NCBI GenBank assembly: GCA_963778375.1
Contig: CAVZTX010000025.1
Location: forward strand, 27,822-91,821
Direction of reading: 5' to 3'
Length of the DNA: 64,000 bases
Origin: CAVZTX01 sp963778375
GTDB taxonomy: Bacteria > Chloroflexota > Ktedonobacteria > Ktedonobacterales > Ktedonobacteraceae
Each line of letters opens with the position of its first letter. Position 1 is the first letter of the stretch. The position numbers were made by a program, and so were the translations under genes. Of this stretch, positions 1 through 9,247 are shown piece by piece. Under the pieces are notes generated by a model. The model did not search any database, had not been told where the DNA came from, and saw only the letters and a program-made list of their open reading frames with translations.

Positions 1-324
1 TATTGAACACGCGATACAATCTTCGGTTCAGCACAAATCGGAACCCACCCATCTATTAATTTGTTTGTATACACATGAATTATACGACAAGAAGCGAACT
101 TGATGATGGGATTCGCCTTAATTCATCTAGCCACTATATGCTCCAATTCCAAAAATCTGAGGCAAAATCAACCCTATTCGATGCCACCACGTGACGAATT
201 GCTCACAATGTGCTAAGGTTCTTATGAGGAATACTGCTTGGCGGGTTCATCCAGCTTATTCCTCATAGCGGCCCATCCCCTGCAAGAGGGAACCCGTGAT
301 CTCAACATCAATGATGGAGGAAAC
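1..324. other. Intergenic region upstream of sqdB-like gene
   Basis: No convincing coding region, RNA gene or repeat is visible. The reading frame of the downstream gene is open back to about position 238, but the stretch before 325 is not conserved-looking and lacks a start with a ribosome binding site. The promoter of the downstream gene presumably lies here; I could not fix it. Confidence 0.4.
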
Positions 325-1506
325 ATGCGAATTCTCATATTGGGAGGTGATGGCTACCTTGGCTGGCCACAATCACTCTACCTATCTAGCAAAGGACATG
401 ATGTCACTATCTTCGACAACTTGTCACGCAGGCACTTTGACCTTGAACGTGGCTTCAATAGCCTGATCCCCATCCAGACGCTTCATGAACGCGTCGCAGC
501 ATGGAAAGAAATCTCAAGACGGCAGATTCAGATATATATCGGTGACACAATGGACTATGAAGCGCTTGCTGCCGTCTTCCAAGACGTTCAACCCGAAGCG
601 GTTGTACACTTCGCCGAACAGCGCTCTGCACCATATTCTATGATCGACCGCAAACACGCCGTCTACACACAGACAAACAACGTCATTGGTACGCTCAATG
701 TTCTATACGCCATGAAAGAATTTACGCCCGACTGTCACCTTGTGAAACTCGGCACAATGGGTGAATACGGCACCCCAAATATTGACATCGAAGAGGGTTT
801 TATCGAAATTCATCATAAAGGCCGTTCGGACATCTTGCCTTATCCAAAACAGCCCTCCAGTTTCTATCACCTTAGCAAAGTTCATGACAGCCACAACATT
901 ATGTTCTGCTGCAAAATCTGGGGACTTCGTGCCACCGACTTGAACCAGGGTGTAGTATATGGCGTTGAGACCGACGAGACAGCACAAGATGAGCGCCTGG
1001 CAACCCGTTTCGACTACGATCAGATCTATGGCACAGCCCTCAATCGCTTTTGCGTCCAGGCGGCTGTAGGATATCCACTCAGCGTTTATGGAAAAGGCAT
1101 GCAAACCCGCGGATATATCAATTTAAGAGACACTATTCGATGCATCGAACTCGCCATTTCATCACCGCCAAGAGAAGGTGAATATCGCGTATTCAACCAG
1201 ATCACCGAACAATTTTCACTTCTTGAACTGGCAGAAATGGTTGTCGAGCAAAGCAATCGCTTTGGATTAGAGGCACAGGTCAAACATCTCCCGAACCCTC
1301 GCGTTGAGGCAGAGCAGCACTACTACAACGCCACTCATACCAGGCTCATCGAACTCGGACTTGAACCACATCTGTTGAACGGAGATGTGCTCGAATCGCT
1401 CATCAACCTTGCTATCGAATACCGCGAGCACATCGACAGAAACCTGATTCTGCCTACCGTCAACTGGCGTATGACCAAAAATGAGCTAGCTCAGGCGAGT
1501 TCCTGA
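325..1506 (+). CDS. sqdB: UDP-sulfoquinovose synthase (SQD1/SqdB-type NAD-dependent epimerase family)
   Basis: Extended short-chain dehydrogenase of about 393 residues, cytoplasmic. The family converts UDP-glucose and sulfite to UDP-sulfoquinovose, the head-group donor of sulfolipid. The protein opens with a Rossmann strand and the nucleotide-binding glycine motif GGDGYLG (residues 7-13). It then shows a TMGEYG segment and the catalytic Tyr-x-x-x-Lys as YHLSK, followed by SQD1-like text around a GVVYG segment. The ATG at 325 is chosen because a GGAGG at 316-320 sits just upstream; the open frame back to 238 has no such site. It converges on and overlaps by 16 bases the 3' end of a lipid glycosyltransferase gene. 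That neighbour is compatible with a membrane glycolipid role, but it is on the other strand and is not a clear SqdX. Related UDP-sugar epimerases are the alternative. Confidence 0.8.
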   Translation: MRILILGGDGYLGWPQSLYLSSKGHDVTIFDNLSRRHFDLERGFNSLIPIQTLHERVAAWKEISRRQIQIYIGDTMDYEALAAVFQDVQPEAVVHFAEQRSAPYSMIDRKHAVYTQTNNVIGTLNVLYAMKEFTPDCHLVKLGTMGEYGTPNIDIEEGFIEIHHKGRSDILPYPKQPSSFYHLSKVHDSHNIMFCCKIWGLRATDLNQGVVYGVETDETAQDERLATRFDYDQIYGTALNRFCVQAAVGYPLSVYGKGMQTRGYINLRDTIRCIELAISSPPREGEYRVFNQITEQFSLLELAEMVVEQSNRFGLEAQVKHLPNPRVEAEQHYYNATHTRLIELGLEPHLLNGDVLESLINLAIEYREHIDRNLILPTVNWRMTKNELAQASS

Positions 1507-2615
1507 TCATCTATCACTTTCTCGGAGGCAAGCAATCGATCAATAATCGGAGCAGTGCTCGCATTTGCCTGCATATTCCAGGCTTTATAGACCCGAATAC
1601 TGGCTACCTTTTCGGCAATCATCGCTGGATTGTCTGCTATCCCGGTGAGCAGTTCTTTCTGAACTGTCGTTTCCAGACAAATCCAGCCCAGGTTATGTCT
1701 GTCAATAAATTGAAGATTGGGCGCTTCCTGACCCGGAATAAAGGTAGTAGCGAGAAATGGTTTCTCTACCATGAATGCTTCGGTTATAAAGCTAGCTCCT
1801 GCTTTCCCTGCGATCACATCCGCTGCGGCCATATAGGGAGCGATCAATTCGGTAAACGGTAACGTTCGTACTCGCTCAATACCTGTATAACGTGATGCCA
1901 TTTTCTCATTATTGCCAACTGCCAGGATAATTTGCATGGGCACATTCATACTCAATAAGCCCTCGATAGTCTGATCAACTCCGGCAGATCCTTTCGCGCC
2001 TCCCTGAAGAAAAATGGTAAATATGTCAGGGTCTAATCCGAGGGCAGCGAGAGTTTCACTTTTCTCGTATGATGAAACTTCTAAAAACTGGCGTCGCACT
2101 GGCCTACCGGTAAGATACAGGCGATTTTTCTCGATACCCTGTTCCAGGGACTGCGCAAAAATTTCACGCGTTGGAGTAAGATAAGCATTAGCTTGTTTCT
2201 CAGTAAACCAGGTCATATGCAAGCGACCAAGGTCGGTGAGTTGAAAAACAAGCGGGACAGGTTTCCTCAGACGCTCATTAACACGTGCAGTCAGATAGGA
2301 TAAGAGCGCGTGTGTTGTTATAAGTAACTGTGGCCGAACTTCCTCTATAATGCCGAGTAACCGCCTGCTGCTAATCGGTGTAAGTAAGCGGTGCAGCCAT
2401 AACGCACCAATTTCATTGTCCGTCAGGACAAATTGCCAATCAAAATATTTCAAAAAATGTCGGCTCGCTGCTGCATAAAAATGATCAACACTTTTAGGTT
2501 GTGGATCCACGATCACAACTTCGTAGTCCGCCTCAAGCGCATCTTTCAGTGACTGCGCCAAATTCAGGTGTCCACCTCCAGTATGGGTGGTAAGAATCAA
2601 AATAGTGGGCCTCAT
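1491..2615 (-). CDS. MGDG synthase / UgtP-like diacylglycerol glycosyltransferase
   Basis: Glycosyltransferase of 374 residues resembling monogalactosyldiacylglycerol synthase and processive diacylglycerol glucosyltransferase (GT28 type, GT-B fold). Visible signs: an N-terminal ILTTHTGGGHL segment, typical of the acceptor-binding N-domain of this family (MGDG_synth), a QLTDLG segment, and a C-terminal nucleotide-sugar half with LQGGAKGSAG and AGKAGASFITEA. The predicted role is transfer of a hexose to diacylglycerol at the inner membrane face. It is the last gene of a three-gene operon; its ATG overlaps the stop of the DedA gene (ATGA). The sugar and acceptor cannot be decided from sequence. 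Confidence 0.75.
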   Translation of the reverse strand: MRPTILILTTHTGGGHLNLAQSLKDALEADYEVVIVDPQPKSVDHFYAAASRHFLKYFDWQFVLTDNEIGALWLHRLLTPISSRRLLGIIEEVRPQLLITTHALLSYLTARVNERLRKPVPLVFQLTDLGRLHMTWFTEKQANAYLTPTREIFAQSLEQGIEKNRLYLTGRPVRRQFLEVSSYEKSETLAALGLDPDIFTIFLQGGAKGSAGVDQTIEGLLSMNVPMQIILAVGNNEKMASRYTGIERVRTLPFTELIAPYMAAADVIAGKAGASFITEAFMVEKPFLATTFIPGQEAPNLQFIDRHNLGWICLETTVQKELLTGIADNPAMIAEKVASIRVYKAWNMQANASTAPIIDRLLASEKVIDDQELA

Positions 2616-3412
2616 TGGGTTTCTTTTGCATCTTTTAACTCAGAAATGAGCACAGGATTGGTAACATGTCCATCTTTACCATCTAATCCTGCCTTACCAT
2701 TCAACGGCTGAGGCGTCTCGACCACCTCTCCAAGCGGTTGGAGTGCGCTGCCTACCTCCACGAGCGGCTGAGAAGTATCGTTCACCTCATCTTCAATAGC
2801 ACTTGCACGTCTCCTCCTCCGTATCCTTTGAATGAGCAAGCTAGCAAGAATCATGGCTACCAGCAACGCCAGAACAAGACTTGCGAAGGCCCCAAAAATA
2901 CTTGCCACCTCCTCCCAGCTTTCCGCAAAGGCAAATCCCAGGCCCAGAGAAATTATCACGCTCAGCGTTTGCCCGCATACATCCCAGAAGAGAAAGTATC
3001 GATAACGGTATCGTTCTATTCCTGCCAGGATATTTATTGGACCACCGAGCACAACGATCAGAAAACGCGTAATAAAGATTGCCCATGCTGTTCTGCGCCG
3101 AAAGTAGGCCCGGCCTCGCGCCATATTTTGCGGTGTGATCCAACGAATGCGCCTTTGTCGCTCAAGCCAGATTATTATCGCGTTTCCCACACGACGGCCA
3201 ATGAAATAGCCAAGATTGTCTCCCATTACGGCCGCACTCAAAGCAACTGGAAAAAGTATGAAAATGTTGAGATCACCAAGCGCAGCAAAAGCCCCCGCGG
3301 CAAATAGAAGGAGAGAACCAGAAACGGGCACACCAACCGCAGCCACGAAAACAATCAACCAGAGCGCAGGATACCCATATTGCTGCAGCGCACCGATAAT
3401 GAAAGCGTTCAA
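2612..3412 (-). CDS. DedA family membrane protein (SNARE-associated/VTT domain)
   Basis: Integral membrane protein of 266 residues with about five to six hydrophobic segments. Family hallmarks are present: an N-terminal re-entrant-like stretch (VPVSGSLLLFAAGAFAALG), GDNLGYFIGRRVG, and a second half with FITRFLIVVLGGPINILAG, equivalent to the conserved F-x-R-F...G...AG motif. DedA proteins are linked to lipid carrier recycling and membrane integrity. The C-terminal 60 residues are hydrophilic, rich in Glu, Pro and Gln, and seem specific to this protein. It overlaps the upstream small membrane gene and the downstream lipid glycosyltransferase gene by four bases each, which indicates translational coupling and a shared envelope role. 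Confidence 0.85.
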   Translation of the reverse strand: MNAFIIGALQQYGYPALWLIVFVAAVGVPVSGSLLLFAAGAFAALGDLNIFILFPVALSAAVMGDNLGYFIGRRVGNAIIIWLERQRRIRWITPQNMARGRAYFRRRTAWAIFITRFLIVVLGGPINILAGIERYRYRYFLFWDVCGQTLSVIISLGLGFAFAESWEEVASIFGAFASLVLALLVAMILASLLIQRIRRRRRASAIEDEVNDTSQPLVEVGSALQPLGEVVETPQPLNGKAGLDGKDGHVTNPVLISELKDAKETQ

Positions 3413-3831
3413 TAGTATGTCCTCCCGCGCATTGGTGTAAGAGGTCTCATACTGGTATGGGGCGTAGGGATAGCATGTTGTTTACGATAGGTCAAAATGG
3501 CATGCTGGATTGTATGTACAACTTGATCTACCGGCTGCTTTTTACGATTCGCGATCTCATAGAGCGTCACATGACGCACCGAACTAGGCGTACCGATATG
3601 GAGTGTGCTACACAGGTAGTCTTCGGGAACATGATAGACATGGGAGATCACGTGAACGGTCATCCAGGGATGAACAGTGCTCACATCCCCTGTTTTGACA
3701 GCGCTATTCTGGTGCTGGAAACTTCGCACCGCCTGGAAAGTACTTACAGAAGTAAAGACAAGGACACCCAGCATAAAGAGCAGCAGAAGCCAGAGTAGGC
3801 CCAGCTTGACACGGTCACTCAGCGCATACAA
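3409..3831 (-). CDS. Small single-pass membrane protein of unknown function
   Basis: Protein of about 140 residues with one N-terminal transmembrane segment (LLWLLLLFMLGVLVF) and an extracytoplasmic or cytoplasmic domain of about 100 residues that I do not recognise. The latter carries VPEDYLCSTLHIG and a helical VDQVVHTIQHAILTYRK segment, the feel of a small helix-turn-helix-like or LysM-like fold, but this is not firm. The frame begins at a TTG next to a TAGGAG; an ATG two bases inside is out of frame and stops at once, so the exact start is uncertain. It is the first gene of the operon with the DedA and glycosyltransferase genes; its stop overlaps the DedA start. Confidence 0.6.
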   Translation of the reverse strand: MYALSDRVKLGLLWLLLLFMLGVLVFTSVSTFQAVRSFQHQNSAVKTGDVSTVHPWMTVHVISHVYHVPEDYLCSTLHIGTPSSVRHVTLYEIANRKKQPVDQVVHTIQHAILTYRKQHAIPTPHTSMRPLTPMRGRTYY

Positions 3832-4053
3832 CTCCTACCGACCCTTTCTTTTGTCACTACTAAGATGTTGAAAATGGGCTTCAAAGTCGCCAGGTCCTTG
3901 TGCTCCGCAATGGCTGACTCAATACTTGCACATGATCACTTCTGTCAACTTATGTATCATTACGACAACACTTCTCTATTAGTTGCAATAATACCATATG
4001 AGAATAAAGCTCAAGCAAAAAGTAGGACTTTAATAACAGGTGAAAATATAGTA

Positions 4054-4093
4054 TGTGCTCATGCTGGTTTCTGAACAAACCAACATGAGCACA
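4054..4093 (-). terminator. Hairpin terminator after the sugar ABC transporter operon
   Basis: Arms of 17 bases at 4054-4070 and 4077-4093 pair with a single G-T wobble around a six-base loop. Read on the minus strand it follows the permease stop by about 25 bases and is followed by a T-rich stretch (TATATTTT), consistent with an intrinsic terminator. The remaining 3832-4117 sequence holds no supportable gene. Confidence 0.75.
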
Positions 4094-4117
4094 GAGCTAG
4101 CTCAAAGGCAACAACCA

Positions 4118-5374
4118 TCAGCGACCGCTGCGTGCCTGCAGTCTGCGTACCACAGCATCAACAGTCACAGCAATCAACAAGACACTGCCTTCAACAACCT
4201 GCTTCACATCCGCTCCCTGATTTTGTAGTGCCAACCCATTTTCAAGGCTACCAATAATCAACACCCCTAGCACAATGGCCCAGACGGAGCCTTTACCACC
4301 AAAGAGGCTCACGCCTCCGATCACCGCCGCGCCAATTGCATCAAGCAGGAGTGACGGGCTAATCTGGCTCGCCACAGCAGTTCCGCGAGAGGCCAGTACA
4401 ATACCTCCTATAGCAGCAATCGTAGAGCACAAGGTAAAGACAGCTATACGTATCCCAACCACATTAATACCCGCGCGGCGTGCAGCTTCGGCATTCCCAC
4501 CAACCGCATAGACATGCCGACCAAACGTGGTCTTTGTCAAAATGACCCAGAACAGCAAGATCAAGCCAAAGAGGATCGCCGTCGAATTAGGCACTCCACT
4601 GAAATTTTCAAAAACGAGCACTGCCCCCTCAACTACTACAAGAGCTAGCACAACCTGCACAATGAGCTGGGTGAGCGACATCACTCTCAAACCACTCTGC
4701 TTGCGTCGGAAATAATTAAGGAGGAGGCTGCCGATATACAACAAAACAGCGATAGTTGGCAAGCCGATCCCCAGGTAATCCGGCAGGAAACTATAAGGAG
4801 TACCTGCAATGGAAATGACAAAAGGATCACGAATGATAAGCGTGCTCTGGTGATTCAGCAGAATAAGCAGAAGGCCCGCATAGGCAATGGAGCCTGCCAA
4901 CGTGACGATAAATGAAGGAACTCGCAGGACTGCAATAAAAATACCATTGATGAAGCCAATTAAAGCCCCCGCAAGCAGTGCAGCAGGAATAGCTACCAAG
5001 GCAGGCAGTCCCGCACGTTCTGTAAGTACCGCCATCACCACGGAGCAGAAGGTGGCCACAGCAGCCACTGAGAGATCAATCTCACCGAGCAGCAGTACGA
5101 GGATGACGCCTAGCCCAATAATACCGATATCAGCAATCTGAAGGAAGAGATTCGAAAGGTTGCGCGGCTCGAGAAAAATTCCTCCCGAGACAATTGCAAA
5201 AAAGATCACTATCGCAACAAGCGTCAACAATACAGGGATAAAGCCCAGATCACCACGTAGCAATTGTCCCACCGTCCGGCGTTGCGTATATGAAGGTGCC
5301 TCCACAGAGGCAGCCGAAAACGACTGGTCGGCAGTTGTAGTTGAAGATTCATTTGTCTTCATAATATCACTCAT
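4118..5374 (-). CDS. Sugar ABC transporter permease, XylH/GguB type
   Basis: Membrane permease of 418 residues with around ten hydrophobic segments, in the ribose/xylose importer class (BPD_transp_2). Class signs are LGEIDLSVAAVATFCSVVMAV near residues 95-115, LRVPSFIVTLAGS, the cytoplasmic loop TKTTFGRHVYAVGGNAEAARRAGI that contacts the ATPase, and a final GGVSLFGGKGS segment. Length exceeds the ~330 of RbsC and matches XylH. Its ATG overlaps the ATPase stop by four bases. Together with the ATPase and the frameshifted binding protein it forms a complete pentose/hexose importer. The hydrophilic first 35 residues are extra. The substrate is inferred as xylose-like only from family resemblance. 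Confidence 0.85.
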   Translation of the reverse strand: MSDIMKTNESSTTTADQSFSAASVEAPSYTQRRTVGQLLRGDLGFIPVLLTLVAIVIFFAIVSGGIFLEPRNLSNLFLQIADIGIIGLGVILVLLLGEIDLSVAAVATFCSVVMAVLTERAGLPALVAIPAALLAGALIGFINGIFIAVLRVPSFIVTLAGSIAYAGLLLILLNHQSTLIIRDPFVISIAGTPYSFLPDYLGIGLPTIAVLLYIGSLLLNYFRRKQSGLRVMSLTQLIVQVVLALVVVEGAVLVFENFSGVPNSTAILFGLILLFWVILTKTTFGRHVYAVGGNAEAARRAGINVVGIRIAVFTLCSTIAAIGGIVLASRGTAVASQISPSLLLDAIGAAVIGGVSLFGGKGSVWAIVLGVLIIGSLENGLALQNQGADVKQVVEGSVLLIAVTVDAVVRRLQARSGR

Positions 5375-6360
5375 TTCTGATTTCCTCCCGGTATGCCATT
5401 GGCCGCTCCCTCAGTTGTCATCAATTGCCCAAATTCCGCTCCTGTAATGGCAGCTACCACTTGCTCTGGTGTTGTGTTCTTGACTTCAAATGTACCCACT
5501 CTCCTGCCCAGGCGCAACACAATCACTCGATCTACAACCTCAAAAACATCGGCCAGGTTGTGTGAAATAACCACCACACCCAAGCCTTGTTCGCGCAATC
5601 GGCGAATCAAATTGAGCACCTGTCGTGTCTGTGCAACACCAAGCGCAGCGGTCGGCTCGTCAAGTAACACAACCTTCGCATTGCGCAAAATAGACTTTGC
5701 TACAGCAATAGATTGTCTCTGACCGCCGGAAAGCGAGGCCACTAGCGAACGTACCGACGGAATTTTCACTTCAAGAATACGTAGTACAGATAACCCCTTC
5801 CGTTCCATCTCATTCTCTCTCAACGAACGAAGCGGGGTAATATCCTCGCGGCCTAAAAAGAGATTGGCAATGACATCCAGGTTATCGCAAAGCGCTAGGT
5901 CCTGGTAAACCGTCTCGATACCTAAACGAGCCGCGACTTGTGGGCTGGTAATTTTGACCGGCTGACCCTCCACGAAAATTTCACCATCGTCAGCAGGTCC
6001 TACACCCGCTATCGTCTTGATCAAGGTCGATTTTCCAGCGCCGTTGTCTCCAACGAGGCCAACAACTTCACCCGCGTAAACTTCAAAATCAACATTGGTC
6101 AATGCACGTACTGCGCCGAAGCTTTTGTTGATCCCTCGCATCATGAGTATTGGTTGACGCGTGGATGATTGCTCGGATACAACAGGCGTGACTTCAGGAT
6201 TTGGGGTAGGTTCTATTATGGGTGATGCGGCCTCCTGATATGATTCCATTTGCCGCTCCGGCATAACAAGCGTTGCCTCATCATCTAATGGGTGCCGAGG
6301 GATCGAGGATCTAACCTCATCATCCGAAGGAGTTACATTATCGGCCATTTGGCCCTCCAT
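5371..6360 (-). CDS. Sugar ABC transporter ATP-binding protein, single-domain (XylG/FrcA-like)
   Basis: ATPase of 329 residues with one nucleotide-binding domain. Visible motifs: Walker A GDNGAGKST, Q-loop YQDLALCDNLDV, signature LSGGQRQS, Walker B VVLLDEPTAALG, and the H-loop in VVISHN. Most ribose/xylose importers use a tandem two-domain ATPase of about 500 residues; this one is the half-size FrcA/GguA-like form that would work as a homodimer. About 75 residues before the domain are acidic and Pro-rich without recognisable fold. A possible second start lies four residues in (MADN). It is the middle gene between binding protein and permease, with a four-base overlap to the latter. Confidence 0.85.
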   Translation of the reverse strand: MEGQMADNVTPSDDEVRSSIPRHPLDDEATLVMPERQMESYQEAASPIIEPTPNPEVTPVVSEQSSTRQPILMMRGINKSFGAVRALTNVDFEVYAGEVVGLVGDNGAGKSTLIKTIAGVGPADDGEIFVEGQPVKITSPQVAARLGIETVYQDLALCDNLDVIANLFLGREDITPLRSLRENEMERKGLSVLRILEVKIPSVRSLVASLSGGQRQSIAVAKSILRNAKVVLLDEPTAALGVAQTRQVLNLIRRLREQGLGVVVISHNLADVFEVVDRVIVLRLGRRVGTFEVKNTTPEQVVAAITGAEFGQLMTTEGAANGIPGGNQK

Positions 6361-6468
6361 TTAAGTTGTAACTAGCCAGTGCTCCCTCAATAAGGGGTAA
6401 ATCTAAGGAAAGTATATCATCTCCAAAGGGGAAAAAGGTAGACTAGCTTCCAAAGTACCCGCAAGGGA

Positions 6469-6531
6469 TGCCCCTACCACGACACGGAGAATACTCCCAA
6501 ACCGTATCATGGTAGGGGCAGTGCTTGCCCC
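6469..6531. repeat. Intergenic inverted repeat of the 'TAGGGGCA...TGCCCC' type
   Basis: Two 11-base arms, TGCCCCTACCA at 6469-6479 and TGGTAGGGGCA at 6510-6520, face each other, and a second hairpin GGGGCA-GTGCT-TGCCCC lies at 6515-6531. A related unit with the same layout (GTAGGGACAGG...CCTGTCC) occurs at 25475-25499, so this looks like a dispersed REP-like unit. It lies between the binding protein and ATPase genes and could attenuate transcription between them. Confidence 0.5.
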
Positions 6532-6572
6532 TGCCCTGCAAACCAGGTTAAGGTACAACTATCCCTTTACAC

Positions 6573-7728
6573 TTATGGGCAAATCCCGCCAGCATGTGCC
6601 GGTAAACCTTTGCAGATGTCGGCCAGCGAGGCAAAGTTATCCGCAACAACTGTCGTGAGGATATTACTCTTGTCAACTGCCACAGGCGTCTCGAGGATCG
6701 AAGGAATGTTGCCTCCGTCCATCGTTGCAGTGGTAGAGCCATTGGTCATTGAAGTGGTATCCGTCCCATTGCTGATTGCGGTAGCCAACTGAACAGCCGC
6801 AGTGACCTCTTTGGTGATTGCCTTGTACACAGTCATTGACTGGTCACCGGTGATAATGTTCTGGAGACCTGCAACCGTTGCATCTTGCCCGGTGACAAGC
6901 ACTTTCCCATTGAGGTGCTGGGCCTTAAGTGCAGCGATCACCGAGTTTGCCATACCGTCGTTCGCAACATAGGCGATCTGAATGTTATTTTGATTCGCAG
7001 TCAGTACGCCTTCCATTTCAGTCTGTGCAGTTGGGTTATCCCAGCCAGGAGTATACTGATCGTACACCTTCTTCAAGGTTCCAGCATCATAGAGTGGCTG
7101 GAGTGCCTTCAATGCTCCCTGTCGAAACAGGATGGCATTGTTGTCCGTCTGTGCACCATTGATCATCGCCACGTTGTTGTGCCCTGCACCGGTGACGTAG
7201 CTCTTATAATGATCGACAATGTACTGACCTTGCAACTGGCCAACCATTACGTTGTCGAAGGAAACGTAGTAGGCTAAGATCCTTGGACTGGATGAGGCGA
7301 TCATAAGCAATGACGGGCACGCCCTTTGCCTTGGCGCTCGCCACAATCGCAGCCGCTTTCTGGCCATCAACAGCAGCAACGATCAGGATACAATCGCCCT
7401 TCGTCAAATCGGCCTCTGCCTGATTCTGCTGATCATCAGCATTGCCCTCGGCATTGTTATAGTCCGGCGCTGTTCCAAGCGCAGTCATGAGGCCCGCTTG
7501 CAACAGTGGCCTGTCTACACCATCCCAACGAGCCGAAGTGGCTGTCTCGGGCAAGAGCACTCCTACCTTCTTACAGCCTTTACCATTACTGCCGGTAGCC
7601 CCTCCTCCACCGGTAGTTGTACCTCCACCACCACTCGCGGCACTGCCACACGCCGCAAGCATGATACCTAATACAAAAACACTGAAAATCGTGGCAAACG
7701 ACTTGCGTTGCCGACCAAATAGTTTCAT
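6573..7728 (-). pseudogene. Sugar ABC transporter substrate-binding lipoprotein (XylF-like), frameshifted
   Basis: Encodes in two frames a periplasmic-binding-protein-like lipoprotein of about 384 residues. The start at 7728 gives a lipoprotein signal with lipobox LAAC-G, a Gly/Thr linker and then the first sugar-binding lobe (KKVGVLLPETATSARWD, GVPVIAYDRLIQS). The frame is lost at about 7275: a single extra T on the plus strand separates the codons for KDL from AYYVSFDNVMVGQLQG, which continues to 6573 with the second lobe (VAYVANDGMANSVIAALK, VTGQDATVAGLQNI). Removing one base restores the XylF/ChvE-like protein. It would deliver sugar to the permease and ATPase downstream. Whether this is decay or a sequencing indel is open. 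An AAGGA precedes the ATG. Confidence 0.8.
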
Positions 7729-7891
7729 TGTAAACCCGTCCTTCCGTGTTTCACCTTTCCCAGTTTCGTCAATTGAAAACTGATCACATGAAAGGTGTAC
7801 ATTGCATGACTGTCACTAAGAACTCTACAACACCACTGTTGACCGAAAGCAGAGTCTTCTTGTAAGTGAATGAATAAGACCTCCTTTCCGC

Positions 7892-9247
7892 TTACTTCAC
7901 CTTTACAGGTTCGCTAACACTTGCCACAACCGGAGTTCGTACGCGGCCTTCTTCCGGTTGCATAGAGGCCTCTTCACGCGCCACCAGGACGCGTTCCCAG
8001 GCCTTGAAAAACGGATAGTAGATAACAGCAGAAACAGCGAGATCGAAGAACTGAAGGAGACTGCCGCGAATGTCTCCGCCAGTCGCGACAAAGCCGCTGA
8101 TTCCGAGAGGGACTGTAAATGGTTGCATCACAACGGGCACATGCACAAGACCAACCGAGAACGCAACGTAATTTATCGTAACAATGATGACCGGTACCAG
8201 CACAAAAGGAATCATCATCAACGGATTAAGTACCATCGGCACACCAAATGTCACGGGTTCGTTGATATTAAATATTGCTGGCCCCAACGCCACCTTGCCC
8301 ACCGTACGTAACTGAGCCGAACGCGAGCGCAGCATATATATCACCAACGGCCACGTAGCTCCAGAACCGCCCAGATGAGCAAAAATATGGAAGAACGGTT
8401 CGGTCACAATGCCATGTCCACCACTCGAATTTCCCGCAAGCGTCGTCAACCAGAATGGCAGAGCAATCGCCGTTACCACATTCATCCCATGAATACCCAC
8501 CGACCACAGCAACATCATCAACACAATCTCAAGCAACGCCGCCGGATAGCTATTCTGCACAAACACCAGTGGTTGAAACGCCTGCATGAACAAGGAAGGC
8601 AGGGTCAATTGATGCAGTTCACCATCCGTTCCTGTAAATGTATGGATACTGACAAACCACTCGATGGCCCAGACCAGCGTCAAAAGCAAAAAAGCGGGTA
8701 CCAGAGCCTCAAAGGCTCGCTTGACATTCGGCGGCACCGTCTTAGGCAGCTTAATCGTAAAGCGTGATCCACGGAACCAGCGCACGACCTTTGTGGTCAT
8801 AAGCCCTATCAGGATAGCAACAAGCAGTCCCTGTCCGCCCCAGTACGGCAAAAGCTCACCCAGGCTCAATGTCGTCAAATCGCGTACGGGCACACTGGCG
8901 ACCAGAAAAAGCACCATCGCCAGCACAGCCGGTTGCACCGGTTCAGTCCGTAGATACTGCGCCAGACTATACGCTACACCGAAAGCCAGAAACAATGCCA
9001 TCAGTCCAAACGAGAGCTGATACGGTACCAGAATAGCCGCCTGATACGGCGCAATCAGATGGGCAAGAGCAGGAATCGGTGGATTTGCCACAATCAGAAA
9101 CAGGCTGCCTGCAAGCACCAGTGGCAAAGTAAAAATAATGAAGCCATCGCGCACGGCCTGCAAATACACACTGCTCGCCAATGCACCAAGCGGAGGAACG
9201 AGATAGCGCTCGAACCAGGCGGTACTCCGCTCAATCATCATGCTCAC
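7892..9247 (-). CDS. PTS system EIIC component, cellobiose/lactose (CelB/ChbC) family
   Basis: Membrane permease of about 451 residues with eight to ten hydrophobic segments. It moves and helps phosphorylate a beta-glucoside, chitobiose or lactose-type sugar. Family signs: an N-terminal helix leading to LQAVRDGFIIFTLPLVLAGSLF, the substrate-loop region PALFNINEPVTFGVPMVLNP with the NEPVTFG motif (the conserved Glu of the sugar site), and GHGIVTEPFFHIF. It starts at a GTG that overlaps the EIIB stop (GTGA), with ATG codons two residues in. Only IIB and IIC are here; IIA, HPr and enzyme I must come from elsewhere if the system works. Expression is likely from the sigma-54 promoter upstream of EIIB. 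Confidence 0.85.
   Translation of the reverse strand: MSMMIERSTAWFERYLVPPLGALASSVYLQAVRDGFIIFTLPLVLAGSLFLIVANPPIPALAHLIAPYQAAILVPYQLSFGLMALFLAFGVAYSLAQYLRTEPVQPAVLAMVLFLVASVPVRDLTTLSLGELLPYWGGQGLLVAILIGLMTTKVVRWFRGSRFTIKLPKTVPPNVKRAFEALVPAFLLLTLVWAIEWFVSIHTFTGTDGELHQLTLPSLFMQAFQPLVFVQNSYPAALLEIVLMMLLWSVGIHGMNVVTAIALPFWLTTLAGNSSGGHGIVTEPFFHIFAHLGGSGATWPLVIYMLRSRSAQLRTVGKVALGPAIFNINEPVTFGVPMVLNPLMMIPFVLVPVIIVTINYVAFSVGLVHVPVVMQPFTVPLGISGFVATGGDIRGSLLQFFDLAVSAVIYYPFFKAWERVLVAREEASMQPEEGRVRTPVVASVSEPVKVK

Noticed and set aside
3865..4074. 69-codon plus-strand frame before the ABC transporter terminator
   Set aside because: No ribosome site, no recognisable sequence, and it runs into the terminator hairpin.
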